A stretch of 64,000 nt of DNA from Fasciolopsis buskii (lineage: Eukaryota; Platyhelminthes; Trematoda; Plagiorchiida; Fasciolidae), in assembly GCA_008360955.1 (NCBI GenBank), contig LUCM01000715.1:1-64000 (forward strand), given 5' to 3'. The notes beneath the pieces were generated by a model that saw nothing but the letters and a program-made list of their open reading frames with translations, searched no databases and was not told the DNA's origin. Shown in pieces: positions 37,076-48,849 of this stretch; position 1 is the stretch's first letter; every line of letters begins with the position of its first letter. The position numbers were made by a program, and so were the translations under genes.

Positions 37076-37079
37076 CACT

Positions 37080-38440
37080 TGAGTTACACGCCTACAAATA
37101 ATTCCATACTACATTGGTCGTCGCGCAGGATAATCAGGACCGCGCTGCCCATTGCATCGAGCGCCTTTGGGGTGGGTAGTGATAAGTGTGCTACTGCTCA
37201 GAGTTCCCTCTCTTTTATTCAACCTGTCTCTTCTGTCTCCAACCCAATCTGTTTGCCCCTTCTGCCTACCCATAGTATCTCCATTGCTAACACGCCCGAT
37301 ATTCCCAACGGTTTATTGTCAAGTAGTATAGTAGGTAGTTTTCAGTCTGTTAGCTCATTTTCTCAAGCCTCGTCAGCCTCTGAATCTCGGTTCGTTCAAT
37401 GTGCACACTTTAATGCAGGCTGGCCAAAAGGCGTGTTTGGCTCTGACAGTGGACTCACTTTCGATTGATGTCTGCTGTGTGAATGAAACACGAATTCAGG
37501 ATTCGAGTAGAGTAATTCAGCTAACTGCGCCAAACGTCCCGTCAAGATATTTTCTTCGCACTTCAGGAGACGAAGCAGCTCAAGCTGTGAGTCAACGTGG
37601 TGTAGGAATAGTCTTGAGTAAGAAGGCTGAAGCAGCCCTTTTAGATTGGATCCCAGTCAACAGTCGCTTGTGTGCCATGAGACTGCAGGGATCAGTCGGC
37701 GTCCGAAAGGATAGTAGTGCTAAGCGTAGTTTATTTGTTATCTCGGCATACGCTCCAACAGACTGCAGCACTGACATGGGGAAAGACCTCGTCACTCTTG
37801 TTCGGAAGAGCAAACGCTCTGACATTGTAGTGGTAGCAGGTGGCTCTAATGCACAAGTTGGAAAACTGAATGCATCGGAAGCCTCTTTATATAATCAGTG
37901 CGCCTTAAATGCTCAGAAAAAGATAACTGGGAAAGGCTTCTCCAATTCTGCGTGAACGATAACTTATTCATGATTATTATGAATTTCCGACACAGTTTGC
38001 GTCACACGGCCACATGGTGCTCTAACTCGACAGGTAGTCTGAGTCAGATCGAAGATATTACAGTGAGCTACCGTTGGCGCGGTTCTGTACAAAATTGTAA
38101 ATCTTACTGGAATACGTACCTCGATTCGAACCATGTGTTAGCTCTAATGCAAATTTTGCTGCAGCTCAACTGCCGTCGACACAACTCCGATTGACCGACG
38201 AATGTCTGTGTGATTCGGCTGTAAGCAGAGACTATTCGACGAACTGAGAACTTCGACGTGCAGCAATATGAACGAGCGCTGGGACGAAATCGGGCAGGCT
38301 ATGCATTTGGCAGCAAATTTCGCCTGTGGTTCTGGACCTAGCGTCCTTCAAAGACATTGGATCTCGCAAGGATCACTGGGTCTAATGGGGCAAAAACGCC
38401 AGTGCAATTGTTCATAAAATAACCGAAGTAGATGACAAAA
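37080..38440 (+). mobile_element. RTE-like LINE, N-terminal region and endonuclease
   Basis: The frame 37401-37955 is open for 184 codons and encodes most of an apurinic-type endonuclease: SIDVCCVNETRIQDSSRVIQ, VSQRGVGIVLSKKAEAALLD with WIPVNSRLCAMRL, SLFVISAYAPTDCSTDMGKD and SDIVVVAGGSNAQVGKL. The last block is the 'GDLNAQVG' metal-binding site with its aspartate changed to glycine. The next frame carries NFRHSLRHTATW, ISYRWRGSVQNCKSYWNTYL (approximate frame) and DSNHVLAL, the 'SDHALV' site with D changed to N. Upstream, 37079-37430 holds the low-complexity N-terminal region (SNPICLPLLPTHSISIANTP). The sequence then runs into linker and stops near 38440 without an RT. Catalytic changes and frame breaks show it is dead. 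Confidence 0.88.
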
Positions 38441-38489
38441 TGGTAAGTTTTAATTGTCCCTTTCTCACCGAGCACATATTGCTATTCGT

Positions 38490-38770
38490 TGCTGGTTTTT
38501 GATTCTTCGGCCACTTCATGTAGTATTCGACATCACTAACTTCGGTTCTGAGCCATATCTCTTAGCTTCTCAAACTAACCATCCCAACGAGAAAGCGAAA
38601 GCACCAACCGAAACCAACTTTTCTTCATACCTCCATGACGAGTCATAACCTGACTGACAAGCCACTTTCTCCCGCCTTACCAACACTTACAAAAAAAACC
38701 ACGAGAAGGTAGACGATGTGGAGATGTATGCAAAAGTGTCCAAACTACCGAAAATTTTAATCCACAAGGT
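38490..38770 (-). mobile_element. RTE-like LINE, 3' end, inverted against the preceding fragment
   Basis: The DNA aligns by eye with 53150-53400: 'acatcactaacttcggttctgagccatat' (cut here) resembles 'gccactgacttcggttctgagctatg', and both continue to 'gagaaggtagacgatg'/'aaaaggtagacgatcg' and 'gtccaaactaccg'/'gtccaaaccaccg'. On the minus strand it would encode the last part of the C-terminal region (RWFGH..., ...KAGESGLSV). It meets the plus-strand endonuclease fragment tail to tail. Confidence 0.62.
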
Positions 38771-38779
38771 TTGTATACG

Positions 38780-41755
38780 TTGTTGCCCTCCTTTGGATTT
38801 TGTTTGCTCCAAACTAATTATTTCCTTAAGTAGTTCATGTCTATCGGTCATACTGCTCGATCGTTCGTCGGCATTTGAAACCTAACAAATTGCTCCCGGT
38901 ACCATTTGTTTGCAAATCTCGTCAGCGTGTACACCCATTTTACAATGATGCAATTCGATTTAATTTTTTGAACCGCGAAGTGCTCCGATTTTGACTACTA
39001 CCTCACAGTACCGTATACCCAAAAGTTAGAAGCCGAGAAATAGTAAAACATCGATTGAAAGTCAAAAAAGATAGGAGTCATACCGCCTACAGTCAGTAAC
39101 AAATATACACTATTTGATTCAGCATATGGTGGGTTTGAAATTCATAAATCATCTCCACGCTTTCCAAGATACCTTCAATATAATATTATTGTACAGTTCG
39201 TGCCCTCATTCTAGGCTAGACTGGGTGCGTGCGACCTCGTTTATACTCAGCATGACATAGTTTGTCCCAATGAAGATAATTTTGCTGTCACACATTTTTA
39301 ATCTGTTGATCTCAGAAGGCAAAATACAAGTCTTTGACGGTCTTGTTCGAAGGGGCTATGTGAGTCTGATGTTAGAAGGAACAACCGTGTGAAATTGGCC
39401 CCAATCAGTGTATTCGCGCCAATACGTTTGTGTCTAGATTCACCGGAATTATTTGCAACCCACAACCAAGCGGTCATGTACACTATCACCTAAACTTTGA
39501 ATGACTCACCAGGTCATTCTGCTCACAGAAGGAAGTGGTTCTGGTTTGCGAATTAACCAATCAATCAATGAATTATTCAATCAATCAATCAATCAATCAA
39601 TCACGAAACAACTTGAACTGTTTCGAGCATGTTGACGCGAGCCCCAAGCAGGCTTGAACATGCAAACTGATTCAGCTGGGACAACGATATTTTTTGGTTA
39701 ATACGACTCCGACAGATTGTTCGGTTTTCACAAGGAGAAAAAGTGAACGTGCACCAATTGTGTACAAATCGATCGTCACACAGACAAGCGTGCTTTTAAG
39801 CGCGCAAAATGTGTACACCAGTGCACATGCACACAAATGTACACATGCATCTATTATCATGTACAGATATTAGATTAATCTTACATGGGTAAAGCAAAAG
39901 CAAATCTTGTTGTGAAATTCTAGAGTTTAATTCAACAAAGAATAAGAAAAAAAGGACCGTCTACCGGCAGGTTCAGCATAAGTGATGCAAGATAATATTG
40001 CACGGGAGAAATTTTACAATCCAAAATCAAAACGATATGGCAGAAATTTGTCCATGGCTCTTCCTATTCTCAGATAATAATTACTCTCTTTCCCCGTCAC
40101 ATAATAACAGGAGAAATGTGAGTTCACGTAGACGAAATAGATGAGGCTAGATTCGGGGATTCCTGAGTCGAATTTCGTCATTTTCGATCACTTTCTCATT
40201 CGATAGATCACAATCGCGTATCGTCACTTTTTGCATGTTTTATACAATTCTTACTTATTACGTGGGCATTATGATTGAATTCACATGCATACGTATGCAT
40301 ATATATATATATTTTCAAACATGTGTATGCGGGTACACAGACGTGTGTCTGATTCTCGACTTGTGCCAAGCAAAACATGGTACCACGAAACAGGAGGGAG
40401 CAAGTAGAACCATTGAGCTGAAGAAAAAAGAAGTAAACAAAAGCTCTTTTTTGTGTTTTGCTTTGTGGATACATTTTTGTCTTTTATGATCATTACAATA
40501 AAAGCGAACGCAATTCCACCACCGATTTTGATCTTGGATCGTGTCTACCAGTGACACACACGATTTTCCTCGTGGGTCCCGCACCTGATAAGATACTCCA
40601 CGACAAGACATTACTTGTCTTTCATGAATTTTCTTCCAAATTGACTCAGAAAGTGTGCACAAAACGCAAAATTTCAGAAGTTTGGAGTACATTCATTATA
40701 CACTGGATGAAATCTCTATACGGTTAACAATATTTATTTCAATATCTCAATCACATTCTAACACAAATTTCATGTTCCCACAATTAACACGTGCAATACC
40801 GGGGAAATAATTAAAATTGTGTCCGAAATGTAGACTATTTCATCTAACTATTTGCTTAATTTAATGGATGATATATTCTCCATTTTGTCTCACAAATGAA
40901 ATGCATGTGGACTGTATTCATCTTACAGACAATTTTTTTGAACTCTATTACCAATTTCCTGTCATTCTTATACAAGGACAGTCATTATTTGGCATTTGAA
41001 AGACATACCTTCTCGGTTTTAGTGTATTTTTACTGAAAAAATGCATCCAACGTTTTCTGTGGCTTTCAAATCAGGTCTGTGTAGAGGGCAATTCTGATAC
41101 CATCTAGAAGCTACAGTTTGGACTGGTGCTTTTTTAGATGCGCACATGCAATACGTATTTCCAAAAAATATTTCCTATCAAACAGCCTTGAATCGCACGA
41201 GAGCGAACGATTCGCACTCGCGTTTATACCAAGCATTAATGCCTGGATGACATGACAAAGATTGAGACGCTTCCTTCGCGTGTAGGGAAAACTAACTAAC
41301 CCGCAAAACTAGTTTCTGTATGGTATACAAAATGATATACTTATTTGTCATACGTTTTCATTTATAAATTCGGTTATCAGAGTCACCAGACTTTAGACTT
41401 TTTATTGCGAAAAATTGCATTATTCTGCGGATTGCGTCATTCCCGTCATTTTAGTTCGGTTATAAAATCGATGGCAGAGAAATCGTCCCAACTTTTAGTA
41501 TATCTAAGATGGCTTATTTACTTTTCCTTTCATGAGGGATAAAATGATGTATGTGATATATATATATATATACATATGACAATATTACATAACAACAATG
41601 TAACGCATATACAATAGTATATAATGCAGTATACTACAATATTACCCACTATGCAAATCTCTGCGATGATCATGTGTCATCGGAACCAGGACTAAGGACG
41701 GAAATAATAAACGAGGAAGAAGAAAGAAAACCGGTATGATTCACCACATGTGATA
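38780..41755. other. AT-rich, no gene recognised; simple repeats
   Basis: Overlapping frames at 40208-40727 on both strands are not coding-like; the AT tract at 40301-40312 gives tyrosine-isoleucine runs. A second AT tract lies at about 41558-41572. Confidence 0.5.
39555..39603. repeat. (AATC)n tetranucleotide microsatellite
   Basis: An imperfect then perfect run of CAAT/AATC units, about 11 copies with one short interruption (GAATTATT). Confidence 0.93.
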
Positions 41756-41759
41756 GCCA

Positions 41760-42380
41760 CTCCATCCTCCATCTTCATGTCGTCGGCTATCCTTCGGGAC
41801 CCATGATCTCTGTGTAGATTAGCTATCACCCGGTGATCCAGCCCTTGACCAAGCAATCTGGTCTATAACGGAATAGCACGATTTGAGGATCACGTAATCC
41901 TGGTAAGTGATTGCTCAGTTCATGAGCCCCTTCGGCTAGACAGCCCAGGAGCCCAGTGATTCTCTCCACCACAGACGCCAATGAGCACATGGTCTTATGT
42001 TTTGCACGGTCCCTTGGTTGGTTCGGAATCGAGGTTTAGCCATCTACCTTAGACTAACTATCGAAGACCAGCCAACGTGGTGGAGGGTGCCGGACATTCG
42101 CCTTCATGTTTGCACGTTAGTGAGAATATCTCGGCCACAGTGTGTAGGACTTACCCACCAAACAATGTTGGAGATTCGTGGTTATGTAGGAGACGGTTAG
42201 CGGGGCAGATGACGCCGACGGAAACCACCACCCCAGATCATGCTGATGTGGGTGAATTTGTCAGGGGTTCTAGACTATTTCGGTACAAGTACAAGCGTCA
42301 AATTGGGGACGAGAACAGAACGACTGAAAATGTATCCGTACCTTCCAGGTGACACCTTGTCTAGCGGAGTTGACTGAGTG
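41760..42380 (+). repeat. Dispersed repeat, copy 2 (pairs with 23270-23570)
   Basis: The 41890-42110 part aligns with the 23.3 kb copy (see there); flanks beyond that could belong to the same element but could not be matched. A plus-strand frame at 42077-42352 overlaps it and has no known domain. Confidence 0.5.
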
Positions 42381-42384
42381 GAGA

Positions 42385-43070
42385 AAAACAGGGCTAGTCA
42401 CTAGGCCCACGCATGTGTCAACATCGTTGGTGGGAATTCATTTACTGAGCCCTGCAGAAGTGGGTCGAACCAAAGTAACAAGCTAATAAAAGTGTGCTTC
42501 TTTTTAGGAAGTAGTGCTGAAACTCTCTGAGGTATAGAGCTAGAAGATTGAAACACGTCTCCAAACAACTACAAAATTAAAATACAACATAATCGGATAA
42601 CTAGACCTGCTTACGTAATCACCTTGATATCTTCTGACTAATACAAACTGCGGGAAAAGTTCGCTCGTCTATAATGTGCCTGGTATGCACAGAATTCAAT
42701 AGTCACAGTTCACTCCCTCCACCCACCCAAGTCCGCATGGTAGATCCATATTGAATTCTTACTAAATGGCCAGGACGAAACGTCACAACAAACGTTATAA
42801 CTCAGTGTACGCTTTCTCACCTCTAAAATATTCAACCTGAGCTGCAGATATTTTCACTCATATATATATATATGCTCATAGCCCCTGGAATCTGTGAAGT
42901 ATTTAAGTGAATCAACTTCAACTCTCAAAGGAACAGCACATCCTCAATCAAAAGGAAAACTAATAAATCCTTTCTATTCAGTTGGGATTCCTAATTTCTA
43001 ACCCGTTCTCATGGTCCATGATAGTCCGGGAATATCCACGAAGTTGACTCATGTACTAACGGGTGCAATT
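42385..43070. other. No gene recognised
   Basis: AT-rich spacer with a short AT tract at 42859-42872. It may include the 3' flank of the minus-strand gene that follows. Confidence 0.45.
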
Positions 43071-43072
43071 AA

Positions 43073-43078
43073 TTTATT
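43073..43078 (-). promoter_or_regulatory. Candidate poly(A) signal for the four-TM gene
   Basis: AATAAA on the minus strand (TTTATT on plus), about 117 bases after the stop codon of the 43.2-43.6 kb gene. Confidence 0.35.
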
Positions 43079-43194
43079 ATTATTAGTACCACAAGTTATT
43101 TTTCGTAAAGGAAGTTCTGTTTACCACAAATAAAGTAGTCCTGAGTGATGGGTTAAGATTAGTATACAAGATTCACTCATAATATAGCGACAAA

Positions 43195-43635
43195 TTATTT
43201 TTTAACTACGCATTCGTAAAGAGAATGAAAAGAAATATCAACACTCAGTATGAAAGAGCACACACTGAACGTGAAAGACCAGGAGACATGAAATTTGGCC
43301 ACGAATGATACCATGCCCAGTATGGAAAATATCAGTCCGAGAAAAAGAAACGTTGTCCGCAATAGGTACAAACGAAGCACTTGCAATTTAAGCTTGCCAA
43401 TCTTGTGCAAAATGTCCATAATTAGTGTTGTTAAAAAACAGGTCAGAGCGAGCAAAAGTAGTATGCCAACGACCACCATTAATTCACCGGAATTGTCCGT
43501 TGGACAGTGCTCGAAAATTGTACCACACGGCCAGGCTGGGATACAAATTCCAACAATCAGAAATAAACAAATTAGACTCAGTTTGATGAGCCACGGTTTT
43601 GTGCTCACAACCGGGGTTTCGATAAGGATTTCCAT
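43195..43635 (-). CDS. Four-transmembrane protein, single exon, function unknown
   Basis: An uninterrupted frame of 146 residues. The frame is open slightly further upstream, but the first ATG is at 43635 (MEILIETPVV...), so that start is chosen. Four hydrophobic segments stand out: residues about 14-35 (WLIKLSLICLFLIVGICIPA), 52-76 (LMVVVGILLLLALTCFLTTL), 89-112 (YLLRTTFLFLGLIFSILGMV) and 121-141. The first outer loop has a short cysteine-bearing stretch (PAWPCGTIFEHCPTD), and the loop between segments 2 and 3 is basic (HKIGKLKLQVLR), consistent with both ends inside. The layout recalls the claudin/PMP22/MARVEL type of small tetraspan proteins, but the claudin W-GLW-C-C motif is not present, so no family is assigned. 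Its clean frame amid decayed elements suggests a real host gene. It could also be one exon of a longer gene. Confidence 0.72.
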   Translation of the reverse strand: MEILIETPVVSTKPWLIKLSLICLFLIVGICIPAWPCGTIFEHCPTDNSGELMVVVGILLLLALTCFLTTLIMDILHKIGKLKLQVLRLYLLRTTFLFLGLIFSILGMVSFVAKFHVSWSFTFSVCSFILSVDISFHSLYECVVKK

Positions 43636-43679
43636 TGTAGGCAATGCAATACGGAACCGTCAAAGATAAGAGTTACACG

Positions 43680-44015
43680 GAAAGATTCGCGCAATGTCCA
43701 CTTCACGAATATGCACAACAAAAATCAGAGAGAGTCAAAGGATCGTTTATTGGACTAAGTCACGTGTCAGATTTATCGATTGTCGACTAGCTTTGTAGTA
43801 TTCGTCAGTCAGTGTGAGAGGTTTTGGGCTTGTTGAATAATTACCTTTCTCAGCGTATCAAAGTTTTGGTAGGGAAACCTTTATGAATTGCCGACAGTTT
43901 GCGGGAAAATTAGTGTTTTTTACTCTTTATCTGTCTTTTGCTTTCTTTCTTAACGAAATCACAATGTGTATCATTTTCAAGTAAGGCCCTTCGCTGACTA
44001 AGAGCTTCTAAGTGG
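43680..44015. other. 5' flank of the four-TM gene
   Basis: No clear TATA box or start element was identified; no other feature seen. Confidence 0.4.
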
Positions 44016-44021
44016 GATGTT

Positions 44022-44102
44022 GACCGGCAATGTGATGGGGATTCCAAACCGCGATCTTTAAATGAAGACCTCACGAAGTTCACGGTATGACCACTGCCGG
44101 TA
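44022..44102 (-). repeat. tRNA-like element, minus strand
   Basis: On the minus strand the unit starts ACCGGCAGTGGTCATACCGT, with an A-box-like TGGTCATACCG, and ends CATTGCCGGTC. Its ends pair over about 10 bases (one G-T pair), as in the 29.7 kb element. The B-box region reads GGTTTGGAATCC, an altered GGTTCGAATCC. Same family as 20993-21068 and 29678-29760, more decayed than the latter. Confidence 0.58.
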
Positions 44103-44109
44103 GGATGGG

Positions 44110-47100
44110 CCCTAAGTAGTCTTTAGAAAATCTCCAGAAACTATAATAACCTGGTATCAGACTGAGCATTTGCAAAGGATACCGTTCACTCAGAAGTATG
44201 GAAGACGAACCGAATGAATCTCGGGATTGCGAACGGCAATCAGAGTTGTACTCAGTGAAACTTTGCAGTTTTTAATACGGTCAAACAATCATGGAACCAA
44301 GAAGTAGTATGGAACAAGGAAAATAAACCAAAAATTATCGAAACAAGTCTTGCTTCATTAAAAAATTCCAATTCTGCTGATAATCCAAATGAGCTCCCAT
44401 AGATTCTACACTGAAATGACAACTGTTTACTGAACACTGTGTATTACACAGAAATTTTTTCGCGGTAGCCACGTTTCCTTAAAAAAATCCGACTTTGTTT
44501 TATCTGAAAAGCATAGATAAGAAGGACTAGAATCGATTGACTTGTCGACAGTACTATCGTTTACAGTCACCTTTAGTAGTACGGTATCTAAATCGCCTAG
44601 GTGTTTTTCGGTTTTTATAACCTTTAACCTGGCACTGATATATCCTATCTGTGGTGTCTACTTTGCTGAGCAATCTAATGCAGAAAAATATTAAACACAA
44701 TATCAGAAAATCTATTTAAGATTGTAAATGTGAGACCGTTATGGACTTTGGCATGTATCCAAGACTCATGGGCCACAACCCGGTAGTCTGACGTGTTCTG
44801 ATCGGATTAACTGTTGACTTAAGTTTTCATATTTTTCTGCATTCTCAGTGACCGGTCTCTTGTTTGGTGAACGGAGCACACTGGCGCATCCTATACGTAG
44901 ATATGTATAGCATAAGATTCCATAATCCCAACTTGTTTAGATGCAGTATCTAAGTAAATTTTGGGGCTCAGCATCTCAGTGCCTTTTACGAAAATCTTGA
45001 CGTCACTTTCGTCGTTTCCACGCCAAACTCAAGCGGTGCTACAGGAATATCAGTGCTCGCAAACCGATGGATTTCGTCTACATTCCAAACAAAAAAGAAC
45101 ATCTACGGACATTTCAGGAAGAGCGATCTTAGTTCTGATGACCACCGCTGACACTTCACGCGTAACTAACTGTCACCCCGACATCACGCCTACCTCGAAC
45201 TGACCAAACGCTGTTCGATTTATAAACACCCCAAGAAAATCGAATAACCTTTCACTTAAAAGTGAAGAATGCCTTTCGGAAAACGAAACGTTCATAACAT
45301 TATCGATCACCTATCACGGACGCTCACCTCGAAATTGATCACGGTGAAATAATAAAGAAAATGATCCAGATCCGAAAGGATGTCGGGATCGCTGGGAGTG
45401 AAATTTACATACAATTACCGGGTGTATTATACTAGCAGGCCCCCGGAATCACACTGAAGGGTGCCTGAACTTTTCACTCAAGATAACCAGTGACTCTTAA
45501 GCGAAATATCCAAATAATTCCCGGTAAAGCTCAGACACCCTACCAATACGTGGATGATATGCAACCGCAGTGGGGTTCGAACCACGTGAAAATCGTGAAC
45601 TTCTGATTCGAATTTCTGTTAATCAGCTTCTCCAAACGAACTTTGTAACAGTAAAACTAATTTCCTATGGAACCCATTATCCCCTGAGTGCGATCCATGC
45701 ACCACCAAATGAGTTTTGAGACTACGCCAAGTAAACATGCTGGTTACCATTTGAGACCACATACAAAATATCCGTCGCCCTTAGACGTGATCTTACGAAT
45801 TAAGTAATCAAACAATCGAAAATAAAACTTGTTCAGATCCCTGCAATATCCCGTAACTTGTGATACAGAGATCTAACCATCGAGTCCCAAATTGCCTGAA
45901 TCATGCATACCTCATAATTCACTACTCTTCATGTTAGGAGAGGGGAAAAATTAGTGAAGTTCCAACCCATCAGGACCGAAAGTTCAAATAAACTAACAAA
46001 ATTCTGGTTTCCAACAGACCGTTGCGTTCAGCAAGCAGAATCTTTCCTGATATAATTATTCTTCGCATAGTGGTCCAAACCTAGGAAGCAGGAATAATGT
46101 ATCGTCTAAAATATTCTGATAAGGAAACACTAAAGGAATCCAAACGTGCAGTTCAGTGACAGTTGCTATACTCTAGTTTTCAGTCTCATCTGAAAGGCGA
46201 TGAACATACACAATGGTGATATTTACTTATAACTCAAATGGAAAGGATTTTTAGCTTAAGCTTCCGTATCGATATGCGATAATGAATCTATTGACATGTA
46301 CAATCGTTGTCACAACAAGCGCGACTGCAAGTTCACAGAACTATCGATCTTCATTTCGTTCAGTTCGTGACTAATTGATCGGAACTAGATGGGGTATCTC
46401 GCATAGATGAGAGTTGAAACGCGCAAATGATCGACTTTGGGTATTGTTGATTGATTTCTCGCCTGGTCATACCAAATCACGTTGACAATTTACAATTTCT
46501 TTTCGCTTTTTCCTCTGTTCTGTGGGCCTTTTACAGGTCTAGTTACGCATACCGAGTAGAATCTTATAAACGGACAAAAAACGTGCTTAGTACAGCAAAT
46601 ACAAAGTGCACTTTAAATTGGCCTTATTCTGGTGTATTCGTTCGTAAGACTTAAACTAGTAAAGTAATAAAAAAATAATACGAGTTCTTAGTTTCCCATT
46701 GGACCAAATGATGAATATTCTTATCACTGGTGACCGATACGGTAACACTGGCTTAACAATGCGTTTGTCGGAGAAAAGTGTGTTCCGTTCTGGATTTCTC
46801 ATGTTTAGTTAAAAGCACGACACAAACAATCACTCATCAACAAAATCAGCAAATGTAAGGCTTAATGTTGTACAGAGTGCTTCAACAAACACCCAGTAGA
46901 ATCATGATTATGCTACATCACTTACTTCGTGAGTGAACTCATCATCACGTGTCGTACGATCAATCACGTCCTGTCATCTGTGTTTGGGTATACGTGTGCA
47001 TCCGTGGGTGTGTGGGTGTTAGTTATTTACTGCCACACTACAATATTAATATCACTATTACCATAAAGCTTACGTTTATGATTCTCAATGACTTGGTCAC

Positions 47101-48845
47101 TATATATCGACAGATACAAAACTTGTGGTTTGCACTGCTGATGTCAGCATCAGAAACTGTTAGTGACAATGCACTAGGTGCATTGTATCTAAACACTGCA
47201 CATGGCTCTCTTTATACAAAAACATTCTAATGTTCGAAAATAATAACAATATAACTATCCATAAGTGATAGTATCAAATGAGCGAAGAAAACAGCCTGAC
47301 TACGAGATTATTGACAATCATGACACTGACTTCACTTTTCCTCTTTCTCTGGCCCTCACTTGCACGCTGACATGCTCAATGTTTCCGATCACTGATTTTG
47401 TAGGTCATTTGAACTCTACCACTAACCAGTCACGCATGCTGTGTGACAAGTTTCAATGATCCGGGTGAGGTTATCGGTGCCATTTTTCCGATTGATCATC
47501 TCTACCGGAATTTTCAAGGGCAAGCCAACAGAATTGTGGTTGTGTAGAAATTTATCCATAGGCGCATTGCCCCTAACAATAAACAATTTCACTTTTAGGG
47601 GTCAGATTGCAACAAGAACGCTAGAGGATGGTTTACACATTTTATTGTACGGCGAAATAAATTACCAGTTCCTAGATCCTGCTCGGTCAAACACACTATT
47701 CTTTTCCAAACCACGCCCACGTATGATTCTGCTCCTAGTAGAGATGGGCATTCTGGGTCTGTTTTTCCTAGCCTTCATCTATCTGTGTTCATCCGATTGT
47801 CGTGGACTGTAGCTTTCAGCTAAGAAAAAAGTGCTGTCTACCGAAATTATGGGTACACTGAGCTTGCTTATTGATAACGATACCTTTGTCTATTGAGCGG
47901 AACTTTTGATATGATCGTTGCTACCAATTTGGACGATTGCTTTTGATTGGTTCTCGCCGTGAGGTCAATTAATCTCTCTAAAAATCGCCGTGGCATCCCC
48001 CTGTACAACTGGTTGGTACAAAAGGATAGATATTAAGCACTGATTTGATGAAGTGAAAACATACTATCTAGTAACTTAAAACGGTGAGAATATTGTGACC
48101 AAATCCATAGTCTCGACTTTTAAAATGTTGCGAACATACTGCGGTTACTCCCCGACAGCTGCAAAAATAAACCATTGCCTTCCCACCATTAGTACAAGCG
48201 AGATCCGTGCATTTGGGCTGTTGAGTCGACATGTAATCTCATTATCTACGTTAATCCTTTGTACACGCCACTGCGAGTTCTGGCTGGGCTTCCACGATGG
48301 TCAGGTCAGGTTGGATCACATGACTTACGGAACGAGCCCACGGAGGTTCAGGTTCTTGCGCGAGTGAGCCTGAGAGTCCCACTGTACTATGATCTAAGCG
48401 TACTTCTTCATCATCTCGGAATGGAACCAAATTTTTGGACAGTAAGCCAGAGAACCTTCAGAATGGCGGTGATCACTGGGAGTTATGAGCTGAGACCAGA
48501 ACACAAGGCGGACACTCATCAGATAAAGATAGCAGTGTATCTATCCAAACCGTGTAAAACCATAATGAGGAGAAATTCTGTGTGAATGCTATAGTAATGT
48601 GAACAATGGGCTCAGCAGCGTGTTGTTTAGAGTGGGATAAGCAAGAATAAAGCCAGTCGAATAGGAAAAAGTGGCAGATGAAAAGTGCTAGGGAATGCAT
48701 GGAGTGGTTAGTGTTCAGTTCAGCTCACTTCGGACAACCATTTGCCTTGCACCAACTTGCTCTGGTTTTCGTTGCTACCTCACAGCATCATCTGCTCAAA
48801 CAGAAAAAAGAACAAGGATCACCTGTAAAACAGTAAGTTGAAGAA
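44110..48845. other. Long stretch without a recognised gene
   Basis: Short frames only, apart from the 118-codon ORF at 47456-47812 listed separately. At 45255-45292 a small inverted repeat (CTTTCACTT/AAGTGAAG) is followed by GTGAAGAATGCC and CGAAACGTT, similar in layout to the hairpin at 58.9 kb. Bases 45565-45625, minus strand, contain a B-box-like GTGGTTCGAACCCC without a matching A-box. Confidence 0.45.
47456..47812 (+). CDS. Unidentified ORF with a C-terminal membrane segment
   Basis: An ATG-started frame of 118 residues. The end carries a strong hydrophobic segment (MILLLVEMGILGLFFLAFIY) followed by a short cysteine-containing tail (LCSSDCRGL), the look of a tail-anchored or single-pass protein. 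Just upstream, 47277-47369 encodes in another frame a signal-peptide-like stretch (LLTIMTLTSLFLFLWPSLAR). No known domain and no clear splice link between them. It may be a chance ORF. Confidence 0.2.
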   Translation: MIRVRLSVPFFRLIISTGIFKGKPTELWLCRNLSIGALPLTINNFTFRGQIATRTLEDGLHILLYGEINYQFLDPARSNTLFFSKPRPRMILLLVEMGILGLFFLAFIYLCSSDCRGL

Positions 48846-48849
48846 CTAT

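Noticed and set aside
45565..45625. B-box-like GTGGTTCGAACCCC, minus strand, possible tRNA
   Set aside because: No A-box at the right distance and no cloverleaf or closing stem could be drawn.
47277..47369. Signal-peptide-like short frame upstream of the 47.5 kb ORF
   Set aside because: It ends in a stop, and no splice sites link it to the following frame; kept only as a remark under that ORF.
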